Shown: in pieces, positions 15,198 to 23,725 of the stretch | Layout: every line of letters begins with the position of its first letter | Numbering within the stretch: the stretch's first letter is position 1 | DNA from: Deltaproteobacteria bacterium | GTDB lineage: Bacteria; Desulfobacterota; UBA8473 | DNA: 27,378 nt | Reading direction: 5' to 3' | Assembly: GCA_030643245.1 (NCBI GenBank) | Contig: DAOWME010000010.1 | Location: 1 to 27,378, forward strand | Position numbers and translations under genes: made by a program | Notes under the pieces: generated by a model | What the model saw: the letters and a program-made list of their open reading frames with translations, nothing else | Told to the model about the DNA's origin: nothing | Database searches by the model: none

Positions 15198-16424
15198 ATG
15201 GCTCTGATTGTACAGAAGTACGGTGGCAGTTCGGTTGGGGATGTCGGAAAAATCAAGGACGTGGCCTGGCGGGTAAAAGATACATACGAAGGTGGGAACG
15301 ATGTGGTTGTGGTCCTCTCTGCAATGGGAGGCGAGACGGACAGACTCCTTGACCTGGCCAGGAATATCACGGATCAACCCGATGAAAGAGAACAGGATGT
15401 GTTGATATCCACAGGGGAACAGGTGAGTATCTCTCTGCTTGCCATGAGGTTGAAGTCTTTGGGGGTGAAGGCAGTATCCCTTTTGGCCCATCAGGTTAAG
15501 ATTGAAACGGACAGTGCCTTCGGTAAGGCGCGGATTTTGGAGATCGTTCCTAATAATATGTTAGGAGAGCTTCAGCACAGAAAGATTCTAATAGTCGCAG
15601 GGTTCCAGGGTGTGGATGCAACGGGGAGCATAACCACACTGGGTCGGGGAGGTTCTGATACCAGTGCTGTGGCGATTGCAGCGGCACTCAATGCGGACAT
15701 TTGCGAAATATACACCGATGTGGAGGGGGTTTTCACTACTGACCCGAATGTTTGTCCTGATGCTAGAAAACTGGACAAGATATCCTATGATGAAATGCTT
15801 GAGATGGCAAGCCTCGGAGCCAAGGTCCTTCAAACCAGATCTGTTGAGTTTGCCAAAAAATTCCGGGTACCGATTCATGTAAGGTCGAGTTTCCAAGACA
15901 GTACCGGTACTTTTGTAATCGAGGAGAACAGAGATATGGAGAGCGCCATTGTATCAGGTGTTGCGTATAATAAGGATGAGGCTAAGATCACGGTTACAAA
16001 GGTACCCAACAGACCCGGCACGGCATCGAAGCTCTTTACTCCGATTTCAGATGCCAATATTGTGGTTGACATGATAATACAAAATGTGGGCGTAGACGGT
16101 CTTACTGATCTTACATTTACCGTTCCCAAGACTGATTTTGAAAAGGCGCTTGGGCTTGTTGAGGTTACGGCCAGAGAGATCGGCGCTCAAGGTGTACTGG
16201 CCGATCGTAATATCTCAAAGGTCTCCATTATCGGTGTGGGCATGCGGAGCCATTCCGGGGTTGCCTCCAAGATGTTCGCCGCACTCGCCGATGAAGGTAT
16301 AAATATCATGATGATAAGCACTTCCGAGATCAAGATTTCCTGTGTAATTAAGTCGAAGTATACGGAATTGGCGGTAAGGGTTCTACATGAGGCATTTGGC
16401 CTGGGGGAGGAGAAGGAAACCTGA
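15198..16424 (+). CDS. lysC: Aspartate kinase
   Basis: A 408-residue kinase that makes aspartyl phosphate, the first step to lysine, threonine and methionine. The amino-acid kinase domain has the KYGGSSV start motif (residues 6-12), FQGVDATGSITTLGRGGSDT (GRGGSDTSAVA loop), and two C-terminal ACT domains (about 265-335 and 343-405; KVPNRPGTASKLF and GVGMRSHSGVASKMF) that usually bind the feedback inhibitors. The frame is open from 15144, but Met at 15198 matches the family start and gives a normal length. The ribosome binding site is weak (AAAGGG). It leads the plus-strand group; its stop is 1 nt before the cimA start, so the two are translationally coupled. Confidence 0.96.
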   Translation: MALIVQKYGGSSVGDVGKIKDVAWRVKDTYEGGNDVVVVLSAMGGETDRLLDLARNITDQPDEREQDVLISTGEQVSISLLAMRLKSLGVKAVSLLAHQVKIETDSAFGKARILEIVPNNMLGELQHRKILIVAGFQGVDATGSITTLGRGGSDTSAVAIAAALNADICEIYTDVEGVFTTDPNVCPDARKLDKISYDEMLEMASLGAKVLQTRSVEFAKKFRVPIHVRSSFQDSTGTFVIEENRDMESAIVSGVAYNKDEAKITVTKVPNRPGTASKLFTPISDANIVVDMIIQNVGVDGLTDLTFTVPKTDFEKALGLVEVTAREIGAQGVLADRNISKVSIIGVGMRSHSGVASKMFAALADEGINIMMISTSEIKISCVIKSKYTELAVRVLHEAFGLGEEKET

Positions 16425-16425
16425 G

Positions 16426-18000
16426 ATGAGAGCGATCAGAATATATGATACGACCCTGAGGGACGGAACCCAGGCTGAAGATGTGTCTTTTTCGGTTGAA
16501 GACAAGATCAGGATTTCTAAGAAACTGGACGAGCTGGGGGTTCATTATATCGAAGGTGGATGGCCGGGCTCAAACCCTAAAGACATGAGGTTCTTCCGAG
16601 AGATCAGGGACATCCATTTGAGCAACAGCAAGATGGTTGCCCTCGGCAGCACTACCAGAAAAGGCACGCCCCCTGAAAACGATAGAAATATAGAAGCGTT
16701 GGTTAATTCCCATACACCGGTAGTTGCCGTTGTCGGCAAGACATGGGACCTCCACGTTAGGGATGCGCTGAGGATTTCCCTACTTGAGAACCTGGAAATT
16801 ATCAGTAGTTCACTGCGATTCTTGAAATCACACGTCGAGGAAGTCTTTTATGATGCCGAACATTTTTTCGATGGTTACAAGGCCAACCCCGAGTATGCCA
16901 GAAAGACTCTTCAATCAGCGGTGGATGCAGGGGCAGACTGCATTACTCTATGCGATACCAATGGGGGGACTATGCCTTTTGAGATAGAAAAAATAGTGGG
17001 AGAGGTCCGGGAGGAGATAGGCATACCGCTTGGGATTCATACCCACAACGATTCAGAGATGGCCGTAGCCAATACCGTGCTTGCAGTCCAATCCGGGGTT
17101 GAATTGGTACAGGGCACTATCAACGGGTATGGGGAACGGTGTGGAAATGCCAACCTCTGTTCGGTGATCCCCGCTATAAAGATAAAGCTGAAGATCAATT
17201 GCATATCCGGTGAGCAAATGGGGCGGCTTAGAGAAGTGTCGCGGTTCGTCGATGAACTGGCGAACCTTCGTCCCAATAAACATCAGCCATATGTGGGTAA
17301 TTCCGCCTTTGCCCACAAGGGTGGTATACATGTGAGCGCTGTCAAGAGAAACCCCGAGACATATGAGCATATCAGGCCTGAATTGGTTGGGAACAGGCAA
17401 AGGATTCTGATCTCAGACCTTGCAGGCAAAAGCAATGTCCTGTCAAAGGCTTCTGAGTATGGTATAGACCTCAAAGACGATAGTCCATACATCCTTGAGA
17501 TCTTAGAAGAGATGAAAGAACTGGAGAATCAGGGCTATCAGTTTGAAGGGGCCGATGCATCCTTTGAGATCTTTATGAAGAAGGCCATCGGAGCCAAGAG
17601 AAAGCACTTTGACTTGATAGGCTTTCGTGTGATAGATGAAAAGGCAAGAGATGATTCCCCGCCTCTCTCTGAAGCAACCATAATGGTTAGGGTAGGTGGT
17701 ACGATCGAGCATACGGCGGCCGTGGGAAATGGTCCTGTCAATGCCCTTGATAATGCCCTTAGAAAAGCCCTGGAGAAATTCTATCCGGAACTCAAAGCTA
17801 TGGAATTGATAGACTATAAGGTCCGGGTACTCTCCACAGGAGAAGGGACAGCCGCCAAGGTCAGGGTATTGATAGAATCAGGTGATCAAGAAGACAAATG
17901 GAGTACGGTGGGTGTTTCCCAAAATATCATAGAGGCCAGTTGGCATGCCCTGGTGGATAGCATAGACTACAAGCTATTGAAAGGCAACAAGGATGGGTGA
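16426..18000 (+). CDS. cimA: (R)-citramalate synthase
   Basis: A 524-residue enzyme that condenses pyruvate and acetyl-CoA to citramalate, the entry to the threonine-independent route to isoleucine. It has YDTTLRDGTQ (7-16), the metal-binding IHTHNDSEMAVAN, GTINGYGERCGNANL, and a C-terminal LeuA-type regulatory domain. The GTINGYGERCGNANL form and the 520-residue length fit the CimA group rather than isopropylmalate or homocitrate synthase, though substrate cannot be proven. Start ATG 16426 has GGAGGAGAAGG inside the lysC end; an upstream in-frame ATG at 16387 lies in lysC and is rejected. The last 8 nt overlap the next gene. Confidence 0.93.
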   Translation: MRAIRIYDTTLRDGTQAEDVSFSVEDKIRISKKLDELGVHYIEGGWPGSNPKDMRFFREIRDIHLSNSKMVALGSTTRKGTPPENDRNIEALVNSHTPVVAVVGKTWDLHVRDALRISLLENLEIISSSLRFLKSHVEEVFYDAEHFFDGYKANPEYARKTLQSAVDAGADCITLCDTNGGTMPFEIEKIVGEVREEIGIPLGIHTHNDSEMAVANTVLAVQSGVELVQGTINGYGERCGNANLCSVIPAIKIKLKINCISGEQMGRLREVSRFVDELANLRPNKHQPYVGNSAFAHKGGIHVSAVKRNPETYEHIRPELVGNRQRILISDLAGKSNVLSKASEYGIDLKDDSPYILEILEEMKELENQGYQFEGADASFEIFMKKAIGAKRKHFDLIGFRVIDEKARDDSPPLSEATIMVRVGGTIEHTAAVGNGPVNALDNALRKALEKFYPELKAMELIDYKVRVLSTGEGTAAKVRVLIESGDQEDKWSTVGVSQNIIEASWHALVDSIDYKLLKGNKDG

Positions 18001-18574
18001 CAAGCGTCAAAGACACTCCGGAAGGAATCAACAACTGATTATTTTCTTTGGCGCTTTGTTCCTCTTCATCTACCTCATCCACAGACAAAACGATCCCGAA
18101 TCAGGTAATCGTCTTGGAGTTATTGGTAAGAGAGTTGTTAGTTATGTCGAGGTTTCAGGTGAGGTAAAAAATCCGGGCATTTACGATTTCCATGGCGTCG
18201 TTACCGTATATGACGCAATCGAAAGGGCCGGAGGTCTCACAGATGGTCTCTTCATTGACAAGACCGTCTGCTCTGAAAGACTGGACAGCGGACAATGGGT
18301 TTCTGCCGAGAGGATATCAGGAAAAACAGGAAGGGTGGTGATAAAGAAGATGGCCCCGAAGGAATTTATCATCCTTTCTATTCCCATAGATATCAACACA
18401 GCCACTCGGGAAGAACTCACGGCAATCCCCGGTTTGGGGCCGAGCATCGCCGGGGCTATTATCAACTACAGGGAAAAGAAGGGAGATTTTTCTGCTATGG
18501 AGGAACTGAAGGCTGTAAAAGGTATCGGCAAGGTGAAGTATGAGAGGATAAAAAAGTATGTTGTCATTAATTGA
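17993..18574 (+). CDS. ComEA-like membrane-anchored DNA-binding protein
   Basis: A 193-residue protein with one N-terminal membrane segment (14-30, LIIFFGALFLFIYLI), a SLBB-type domain (about 48-110; VEVSGEVKNPGIY) and a C-terminal double helix-hairpin-helix DNA-binding domain (132-191; DINTATREELTAIPGLGP and LKAVKGIGKVKYERI). This is the layout of ComEA, the receptor that pulls DNA across the envelope during natural transformation. The ATG overlaps the end of cimA by 8 nt and the gene ends 15 bp before korB, so it is co-transcribed with metabolic genes. No other competence genes are in the window; use in DNA uptake is inferred from the family. Confidence 0.85.
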   Translation: MGDKRQRHSGRNQQLIIFFGALFLFIYLIHRQNDPESGNRLGVIGKRVVSYVEVSGEVKNPGIYDFHGVVTVYDAIERAGGLTDGLFIDKTVCSERLDSGQWVSAERISGKTGRVVIKKMAPKEFIILSIPIDINTATREELTAIPGLGPSIAGAIINYREKKGDFSAMEELKAVKGIGKVKYERIKKYVVIN

Positions 18575-18589
18575 AGGAGGTGATTTCTT

Positions 18590-19384
18590 ATGATGGCTGA
18601 AGCAGATTCAAGAAAGGTCTTATGTGAGCCACCAAAGTCCCGGTTGCCCGTTGAGTCGCCACTCTGCCCTGGTTGTCAACATGGGGTCATTGGAAGGATA
18701 TTGGGTGAGGTTATCGATGAATTGGGGATTCAGGGAGATACCATCTGTATTGCAGGGGTTGGTTGTCATGCTATGATATTGTTTACCACAAATGTAGATT
18801 TCCTTCAGGCTCTTCACGGCCGGGCTCCGGGCATAGGAACAGGCGTGAAAAGGGGCCTAAACGGGAAAAAGATCGTCTTCACGGTCCAGGGGGACGGGGA
18901 TCTGGCGTCTATCGGCATGGGTGATATTATACACGCCGCAATACGGGGCGAGAAACTCACTGTCATCTTTTGCAATAACTCAGCGTACGGAACCACCGGT
19001 GGCCAGATGGCCCCGACTACGCTCGTGGGACAATCGACCACCACTAGTCCAGGGGGACGGCAATATGAGAGCGCCGGTTTTCCGGTGCATATCGCAGAAC
19101 TGCTGGCCACTTTTCCAGGGGTCGCCTATTCTGCCCGATGTGCCGTAACCAGTCTGGCGGAGTATGCAAAGACTAAGAAGGCCCTCAAGACCGCCTTTCA
19201 GAAACAGATTGACGGTGTAGGCCTTAGTATAGTGGAAATACTGTCGGCCTGTCCTCCATCTTTGAAACTCAACTCCGTCAAGGCGGTGGAGTGGATCAAA
19301 GAGCATATGATGGCTGAGTTTCCCCTGGGAGAGTTTAAGAACGTGGATGAGACCCTTCCGGCATATATACTCAAGGGGTCTTAA
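18590..19384 (+). CDS. korB: 2-oxoacid:ferredoxin oxidoreductase, beta (TPP-binding) subunit
   Basis: A 264-residue thiamine-diphosphate subunit of a KOR/VOR-type enzyme, which oxidatively decarboxylates a 2-oxoacid to acyl-CoA with ferredoxin, or runs in reverse for carbon fixation. Seen: CPGCQHG (26-32), and the TPP/Mg motif GDGDLASIG (101-109) ending at CNNSAYGTTGGQ (128-139). Start ATG 18590 follows a strong AAGGAGGTGA; a second ATG follows at once. The four subunits are spread over about 3.3 kb in the order beta, ferredoxin, alpha, gamma. The substrate (2-oxoglutarate, branched-chain or aryl 2-oxoacid) cannot be decided from sequence. Confidence 0.9.
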   Translation: MMAEADSRKVLCEPPKSRLPVESPLCPGCQHGVIGRILGEVIDELGIQGDTICIAGVGCHAMILFTTNVDFLQALHGRAPGIGTGVKRGLNGKKIVFTVQGDGDLASIGMGDIIHAAIRGEKLTVIFCNNSAYGTTGGQMAPTTLVGQSTTTSPGGRQYESAGFPVHIAELLATFPGVAYSARCAVTSLAEYAKTKKALKTAFQKQIDGVGLSIVEILSACPPSLKLNSVKAVEWIKEHMMAEFPLGEFKNVDETLPAYILKGS

Positions 19385-19466
19385 GCCGGCACCTTTATCC
19401 ATAAGATGCCGGAGGAGATACGCTTTATATATATGGATTCAGAAAACGAAAGGAGATAAACGAACC

Positions 19467-19682
19467 ATGATTGAAGTAGTAATCAACTCCGAGTGGTGCA
19501 AAGGCTGCGGTCTTTGTGTCCACTTTTGTCCAAAAGACTGTCTCTCCATGGGTAGCGAGATCAATGCGAAGGGTTATTCATACCCTGTATTCGGCAATGA
19601 AGAAGAATGTAACGGTTGTACTGCCTGTGGGAAGTTGTGTCCTGACCTGGCTATAAACATTTACAGGTATAAGGATATTTAG
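19467..19682 (+). CDS. korD: Ferredoxin-like delta subunit of the 2-oxoacid oxidoreductase
   Basis: A 71-residue protein with two [4Fe-4S] motifs: Cys11/14/17/21 and Cys48/51/54/58. It passes electrons from the TPP subunit to free ferredoxin. An upstream frame is open from 19347, but ATG 19467 (MIEVVINSEWCKGCG) has AAAGGAGAT before it and matches the family start. It lies 82 bp behind korB and 116 bp ahead of korA. Confidence 0.9.
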   Translation: MIEVVINSEWCKGCGLCVHFCPKDCLSMGSEINAKGYSYPVFGNEEECNGCTACGKLCPDLAINIYRYKDI

Positions 19683-19798
19683 GGTGATAGACCCGAAGAT
19701 AATCATTATTCAGGATTCGGCGCTATCAGGTAAATTGTATGCCACCTTTAGGAAAGTTCCAAGGTGTGACCTAAAACCCGATGGGGGGGAGGAAATAA

Positions 19799-20884
19799 AT
19801 GGGAAAGAAGATCTTGGTTAGCGGGAATGAGGCAGTAGGATACGGTGCAATATATGCGGGATGCACCCATTATTTCGGGTATCCTATCACGCCTCAGAAT
19901 GAGGTGATAGAGTTTTTTGCCAGAGAGTTTCCGAAGATTGGAAGGAGCTTCCTCCAGGCGGACAGTGAGGTGTCGTCAATAAACATGGTCGGTGGGGCTG
20001 CCGCCGCCGGTGTAAGGGCCATGACAACTACCTCCAGCACTGCCTTTAGTTTGATGCAGGAGGGGCTTTCCGCAATAGCTGCCATGGAGGTCCCATGTGT
20101 TGTTGTGGATGTTCAGAGGGGAGGCCCGGGAGCCGGGAGCACACAGCACGCCCAGATGGATTATCTCCTCGCCACAAGGGGTTCCCACGGTGACTATTTC
20201 AATATGGTGCTGGCCCCATTTTCAGTTCAAGAGACCTTTGAGACAATTCAACTTGCATTCCACCTAGCTGACAAATACAGGCATCCTGTGCTTGTCCTTA
20301 CCGATGGTATCATGGGTCAGATGGAGGAGAGTGTTGATTTGAAGACCGTTGAGTTTGAGCCGTTGCCGGAAAAGGATTGGGCTGTAACAGGATCCCGGGA
20401 AAGGGGGCTGAAACGAAACTTTTTGCATAATTCCCCGGGCATACTCGGGTTCATGACCGGTGACACTTACAGGAGCAACCTCGAAAGGTCCTATGCCAAA
20501 TACAAAAGAATGAAAGATACAGAGGTTCGCTATCAGGCCAAAGACCTCGATGACGCTGAGATCATCCTGATTGCCTATGGCTCTACTGCCAGGGTGACCG
20601 CCAGGGCGCAGTACGAAGCCCGTGCGGAAGGGTTAAAGGTGGGTATGATACGCCCTATAACCCTCTGGCCTTTTCCTACAGACATCATAAAAAAATATGC
20701 TGAAAAGGTGAAGGGTTTTATTGTAGTGGAGGACACCATGGGACAGATGGTGGAGGACGTAAAATGTGTCGTTGCCGAGAAGACCGAGGTTCACCTCGTT
20801 GGGTTCCTCGATCGTCATCTGCCCACCAGTACAGGTATGATCCTTCCCGATGTGGTGTTGAATCGTATAAAGGCCGTTGCTTGA
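19799..20884 (+). CDS. korA: 2-oxoacid:ferredoxin oxidoreductase, alpha subunit (KorA/VorB type)
   Basis: A 361-residue pyrimidine-binding/alpha subunit. It has GNEAVGYGAIYAGC (9-22), YPITPQNEVIEFF, the SSTAFSLMQEGLSAIAA helix, and VQRGGPGAGSTQHAQ with the usual Gly-rich loop. The length (about 350-360) and FGYPITPQNE are those of the VorB-type alpha subunit often called 3-methyl-2-oxobutanoate dehydrogenase, so branched-chain 2-oxoacids are a possible substrate. The ATG at 19799 has GGGAGG in front. It ends just before palindrome D. Confidence 0.92.
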   Translation: MGKKILVSGNEAVGYGAIYAGCTHYFGYPITPQNEVIEFFAREFPKIGRSFLQADSEVSSINMVGGAAAAGVRAMTTTSSTAFSLMQEGLSAIAAMEVPCVVVDVQRGGPGAGSTQHAQMDYLLATRGSHGDYFNMVLAPFSVQETFETIQLAFHLADKYRHPVLVLTDGIMGQMEESVDLKTVEFEPLPEKDWAVTGSRERGLKRNFLHNSPGILGFMTGDTYRSNLERSYAKYKRMKDTEVRYQAKDLDDAEIILIAYGSTARVTARAQYEARAEGLKVGMIRPITLWPFPTDIIKKYAEKVKGFIVVEDTMGQMVEDVKCVVAEKTEVHLVGFLDRHLPTSTGMILPDVVLNRIKAVA

Positions 20885-20890
20885 GATCTT

Positions 20891-20980
20891 GGCGCAAGGC
20901 ATGAGGCATAAAGCACAGGGAACACAACTTAAGGCGCAGAGTCAAATCCTTGTGCTTTAAGCCTTACGCCCTATGCCGCA
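20891..20980. repeat. Palindrome D behind korA
   Basis: GGCGCAAGGCATGAGGCATA (from 20891) pairs with the inverted copy ending CCTATGCCGCA near 20980, with about seven mismatches over 30 bp, including an exact TAAAGCACA/TGTGCTTTA match. It begins 6 bp past the korA stop. The centre is about 27 bp. It could end or attenuate the korB-korD-korA message; no U-tract follows. Confidence 0.6.
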
Positions 20981-20990
20981 TTTTACTTGT

Positions 20991-21234
20991 AATTTATTTG
21001 AGTTTAACCTTTTTTCCTTCCCGCATTCCAGTTGTCGGCCGCTTACTTCTTGTTGCCCGTTGTGAACTACAATTTTGCATCAAGTATTGGTGACAATCGG
21101 GTAGGATTTTCATTGGATTTTATGGAGTTACGACAGGCCCTTACGCACAACAGGCAACAAGAAGCAAGCAACCGGCAACCCACATAACGGTGGCTATTGA
21201 GCATCAAACGAAAAAAGGTTACACTCAATTTATT
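20991..21234. repeat. Palindromic element C between korA and korC
   Basis: A 244-bp inverted repeat. Outer arms: AATTTATTTGAGTTTAACCT and its complement ending ACACTCAATTTATT. Inner arms: GGCCGCTTACTTCTTGTTGC against GCAACAAGAAGCAAGCAACC. The inner arms resemble the core of family B (GCCGGCTGCTTGCTTC), so C may be a distant relative. There is no gene in it. Together with palindrome D it fills the 400-bp gap before korC. Confidence 0.75.
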
Positions 21235-21287
21235 CGTTAGCACAGAATCAGTCTATATATGTATTTTCAAGGAAAGGAGGAATGAAA

Positions 21288-21860
21288 GTGAGTAATAATA
21301 TAACAAAAGCAGAAATCGCCATGGCGGGTATGGGAGGCCAGGGTGTATTGACCATCGGTCACCTCCTGGCCAACGCCGGGTTGTCGGTCTTTGAAAATGT
21401 GAGTTGGTTTCCCACGTATGAGACCTGGCAAAGGGGTGGAAAAGTTTACTGTTGCATAATTTTATCAGAGGAGGACATACTATCTCCGATGATTTCCAGG
21501 CCAGAGGTACTATTTGTCCTAGACGAACCCTCCCTTGATGATTATGAGGATAGTCTCGTTGAGGGAGGACTCCTTGTATACGATACGACCCTTGTAGAGA
21601 GAGATGTCAAGAGGAACGATATCAGGGTGCTCTCCATGCCATCGGCAGACTTAGCCAAGGGCCTTGGCTCGATCCAGGTGGGGAACCTGATCCTCTTGGG
21701 GGCATACCTCGCGGACAGCAAGGTACTGCCTATGGATATAGTTGAATCCGCCTTAGAAGAGATGCTCAAAAAGGGTAATAAGGAGGGGTTCTTGCCTTTG
21801 AACAAGAAAGCCCTCAGGCTTGGGTTTGAAAATTTTTCAGGAAATGGAACCGAGCGCTAA
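21288..21860 (+). CDS. korC: 2-oxoacid:ferredoxin oxidoreductase, gamma subunit
   Basis: A 190-residue gamma subunit with AEIAMAGMGGQGVLTIGHLL near the N-terminus (Gly-rich loop MGGQGVL), WFPTYETWQRGG and LDEPSLDDYED, the KorC/PorC layout. The nearest ATG (21282) lies only 1 nt after AAGGAGG, while GTG 21288 lies 7 nt after it; I chose GTG. It is about 400 bp behind korA, with palindromes C and D between, so it may be expressed apart from the other subunits. It ends 18 bp before a family A repeat. Confidence 0.9.
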   Translation: MSNNITKAEIAMAGMGGQGVLTIGHLLANAGLSVFENVSWFPTYETWQRGGKVYCCIILSEEDILSPMISRPEVLFVLDEPSLDDYEDSLVEGGLLVYDTTLVERDVKRNDIRVLSMPSADLAKGLGSIQVGNLILLGAYLADSKVLPMDIVESALEEMLKKGNKEGFLPLNKKALRLGFENFSGNGTER

Positions 21861-21878
21861 GAGCAAGCGCAGGGGGTT

Positions 21879-22084
21879 AGGGACGGGACCGAAATAACTT
21901 TCTCAAATTGGCGCTCAGATTTAGGTTAGATTTGTTCGATCTGAAAATACAAAACCGGAGGAATAGTAGGCCTATTTTGAGGATTTTGTGTTTGAATATC
22001 GGGCAAAGCCTGTCCTCGACCCCGATCGGGGGATGGCCTGAAGATGAGATGCATAGATGGGGAAGTTATTTCGGTCCCGTCCCT
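21879..22084 (+). repeat. Family A palindromic repeat, copy 2
   Basis: A 206-bp element with ends AGGGACGGGACCGAAATAAC and GTTATTTCGGTCCCGTCCCT, flanked by TTA on both sides. Both ends carry GGGACC where copies 3 and 4 carry GTGGCC. Inside are CCCCGATCGGGG and the arms GATCTGAAAATACAAAACC / AGGATTTTGTGTTTGAATATC. It sits between korC and the acyl-CoA synthetase gene and holds no gene. Confidence 0.9.
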
Positions 22085-22128
22085 TAACTTGTGAAACCAT
22101 CGAAACTGACATTCAGAGGAGTCAAAAT

Positions 22129-23691
22129 ATGAGTACCGAGCTCTTAGTGCATAGGGGGATCAAGCTAAGTGTCGATAGATATCCGGATAAGATGGCTGTT
22201 ATCTTTAAGGACAAAAGGATAACATACTCGGAACTTAATTCCAATGCCAACAGGGTTGCCAATGGTATAACCGCCATGGGGCTGAGGAAAGGGGACAAGG
22301 TTGGTATACTCCTGTATAATTGCAGTGAAATTGTGGAAATATACTATGGCATGGCCAAGGCAGGCATAATCTCTGTGCCGATTAACTTCCGCCTTGCAGG
22401 GCCTGAGGTGGAGTATATCATCAAGAATTCAGATTCAAAGGCATTGATAATGGGTGAAGAGTTTGTTGAGACGGTTGATCCCATACGTTCCAACCTTGAA
22501 ATGATCGGCAAGAGAAACTATGTTGTTCTAGGAGATAATACTCCGGGCTATGCTGTCGGGTATGAGGACTTTTTAGCCACAGCCTCCGATACGGAACCTG
22601 CTGTTGAAATAAGAGAGACAGACCCTTATTTCATAGGTTACACGTCCGGGACTACCGGGTTTCCCAAGGGATCAATCATGCCCCACAGGTCCATCTATAA
22701 CATCGTCATATCCCACCTTATCGGGAGGGGTGTATTACCGGATGATAAGTATCTGCTCATAATGCCGCTTTTTCATTCAAATTCCGTGTGGCATTCGAAC
22801 CTACTCTTGTTCATTGGAGGGGCGATTTACATTTATCCGTCCGGGGGGTTCAACCCGGAAGAGGTATTGGAGATAATCGAGAAAGAGAAGGTTACCTGCA
22901 CAAATATGGTCCCGACCATGTCAAACCTCATACTCAACCTTCCCGACAAGGACAGGTTCGACGTATCATCCATGCGATGGCTGGTGTCGTCTTCTGCCCC
23001 GCTTCTCACAAAGACGAAAGAAGAGTTGTGTAGCTTCTTCAAACACAGCAAACTTTACGAAGGCTATGGATCAACGGAGACAGGCGCAGTAACATGTCTT
23101 TCCCCGGAGGACCAACTACGCAAGGTAAGAAGTATAGGTAAGCCTTACTTCGGGCAAGAGGTAAGACTCATGGACAGTGACGGTAAAGATGTAGCTGTAG
23201 GGGAGGTCGGTGAACTCTATTCCAGAGGTCCGACACAGATGATAGAGTACTATAATGATCCGGAAAAGACGAAGAACGCATTCATGGGTGAATGGCTTGG
23301 TGTCGGTGACATGGCTATGATGGATGAGGAAGGTTACCTTTATCTGGTAGACAGGAAGCAGGACATGATAATAAGCGGGGGCGAGAACATCTATCCCAAC
23401 GAGATAGAAGAGGTGCTGTCAAGGCATCCGAAGATTCATGAACTTGCTGTAATAGGGGTCCCCGATGAAAAATGGGGGGAGGCCGTGAAGGCTGTGGTTG
23501 TCTTGAAGCCGGGTGAAGAGGCAACCGAAGAGGAGATCATGAAGTTCTGTAAAGGTAAGCTCGCCGGCTACAAGAAGCCCAAGTCGGTGGACTTCTTATC
23601 CGCGTCGGCAATGCCGAAGACCCCTACGGGAAAGATCCTGAGGAGGCCGTTGAAGGAGACATACTGGAAGGGTAAGAAAGTAAAAATCTGA
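22129..23691 (+). CDS. AMP-forming acyl-CoA synthetase
   Basis: A 520-residue member of the ANL (adenylate-forming) family: activates a carboxylic acid with ATP and joins it to CoA. Seen: the phosphate-binding loop YTSGTTGFPKG (171-181), YEGYGSTETGAV, the hinge YLVDRKQDMIISGGENIYPNE, and the C-terminal PKTPTGK motif with catalytic Lys502. All motifs are intact. An upstream in-frame ATG at 22057 lies inside a family A repeat and is rejected; ATG 22129 follows AGAGGAG. The substrate is unknown: fatty, dicarboxylic or aromatic acids all fit. It is 34 bp ahead of a crotonase gene and probably forms an operon with it. Confidence 0.9.
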   Translation: MSTELLVHRGIKLSVDRYPDKMAVIFKDKRITYSELNSNANRVANGITAMGLRKGDKVGILLYNCSEIVEIYYGMAKAGIISVPINFRLAGPEVEYIIKNSDSKALIMGEEFVETVDPIRSNLEMIGKRNYVVLGDNTPGYAVGYEDFLATASDTEPAVEIRETDPYFIGYTSGTTGFPKGSIMPHRSIYNIVISHLIGRGVLPDDKYLLIMPLFHSNSVWHSNLLLFIGGAIYIYPSGGFNPEEVLEIIEKEKVTCTNMVPTMSNLILNLPDKDRFDVSSMRWLVSSSAPLLTKTKEELCSFFKHSKLYEGYGSTETGAVTCLSPEDQLRKVRSIGKPYFGQEVRLMDSDGKDVAVGEVGELYSRGPTQMIEYYNDPEKTKNAFMGEWLGVGDMAMMDEEGYLYLVDRKQDMIISGGENIYPNEIEEVLSRHPKIHELAVIGVPDEKWGEAVKAVVVLKPGEEATEEEIMKFCKGKLAGYKKPKSVDFLSASAMPKTPTGKILRRPLKETYWKGKKVKI

Positions 23692-23725
23692 TAACTTAAA
23701 CGAAGAAAAGGGGGGGGATGTAAGG

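Noticed and set aside
22057..22128. N-terminal extension of the acyl-CoA synthetase from ATG 22057
   Set aside because: The extra residues are translated from the end of a family A repeat; ATG 22129 has AGAGGAG and fits the family start.
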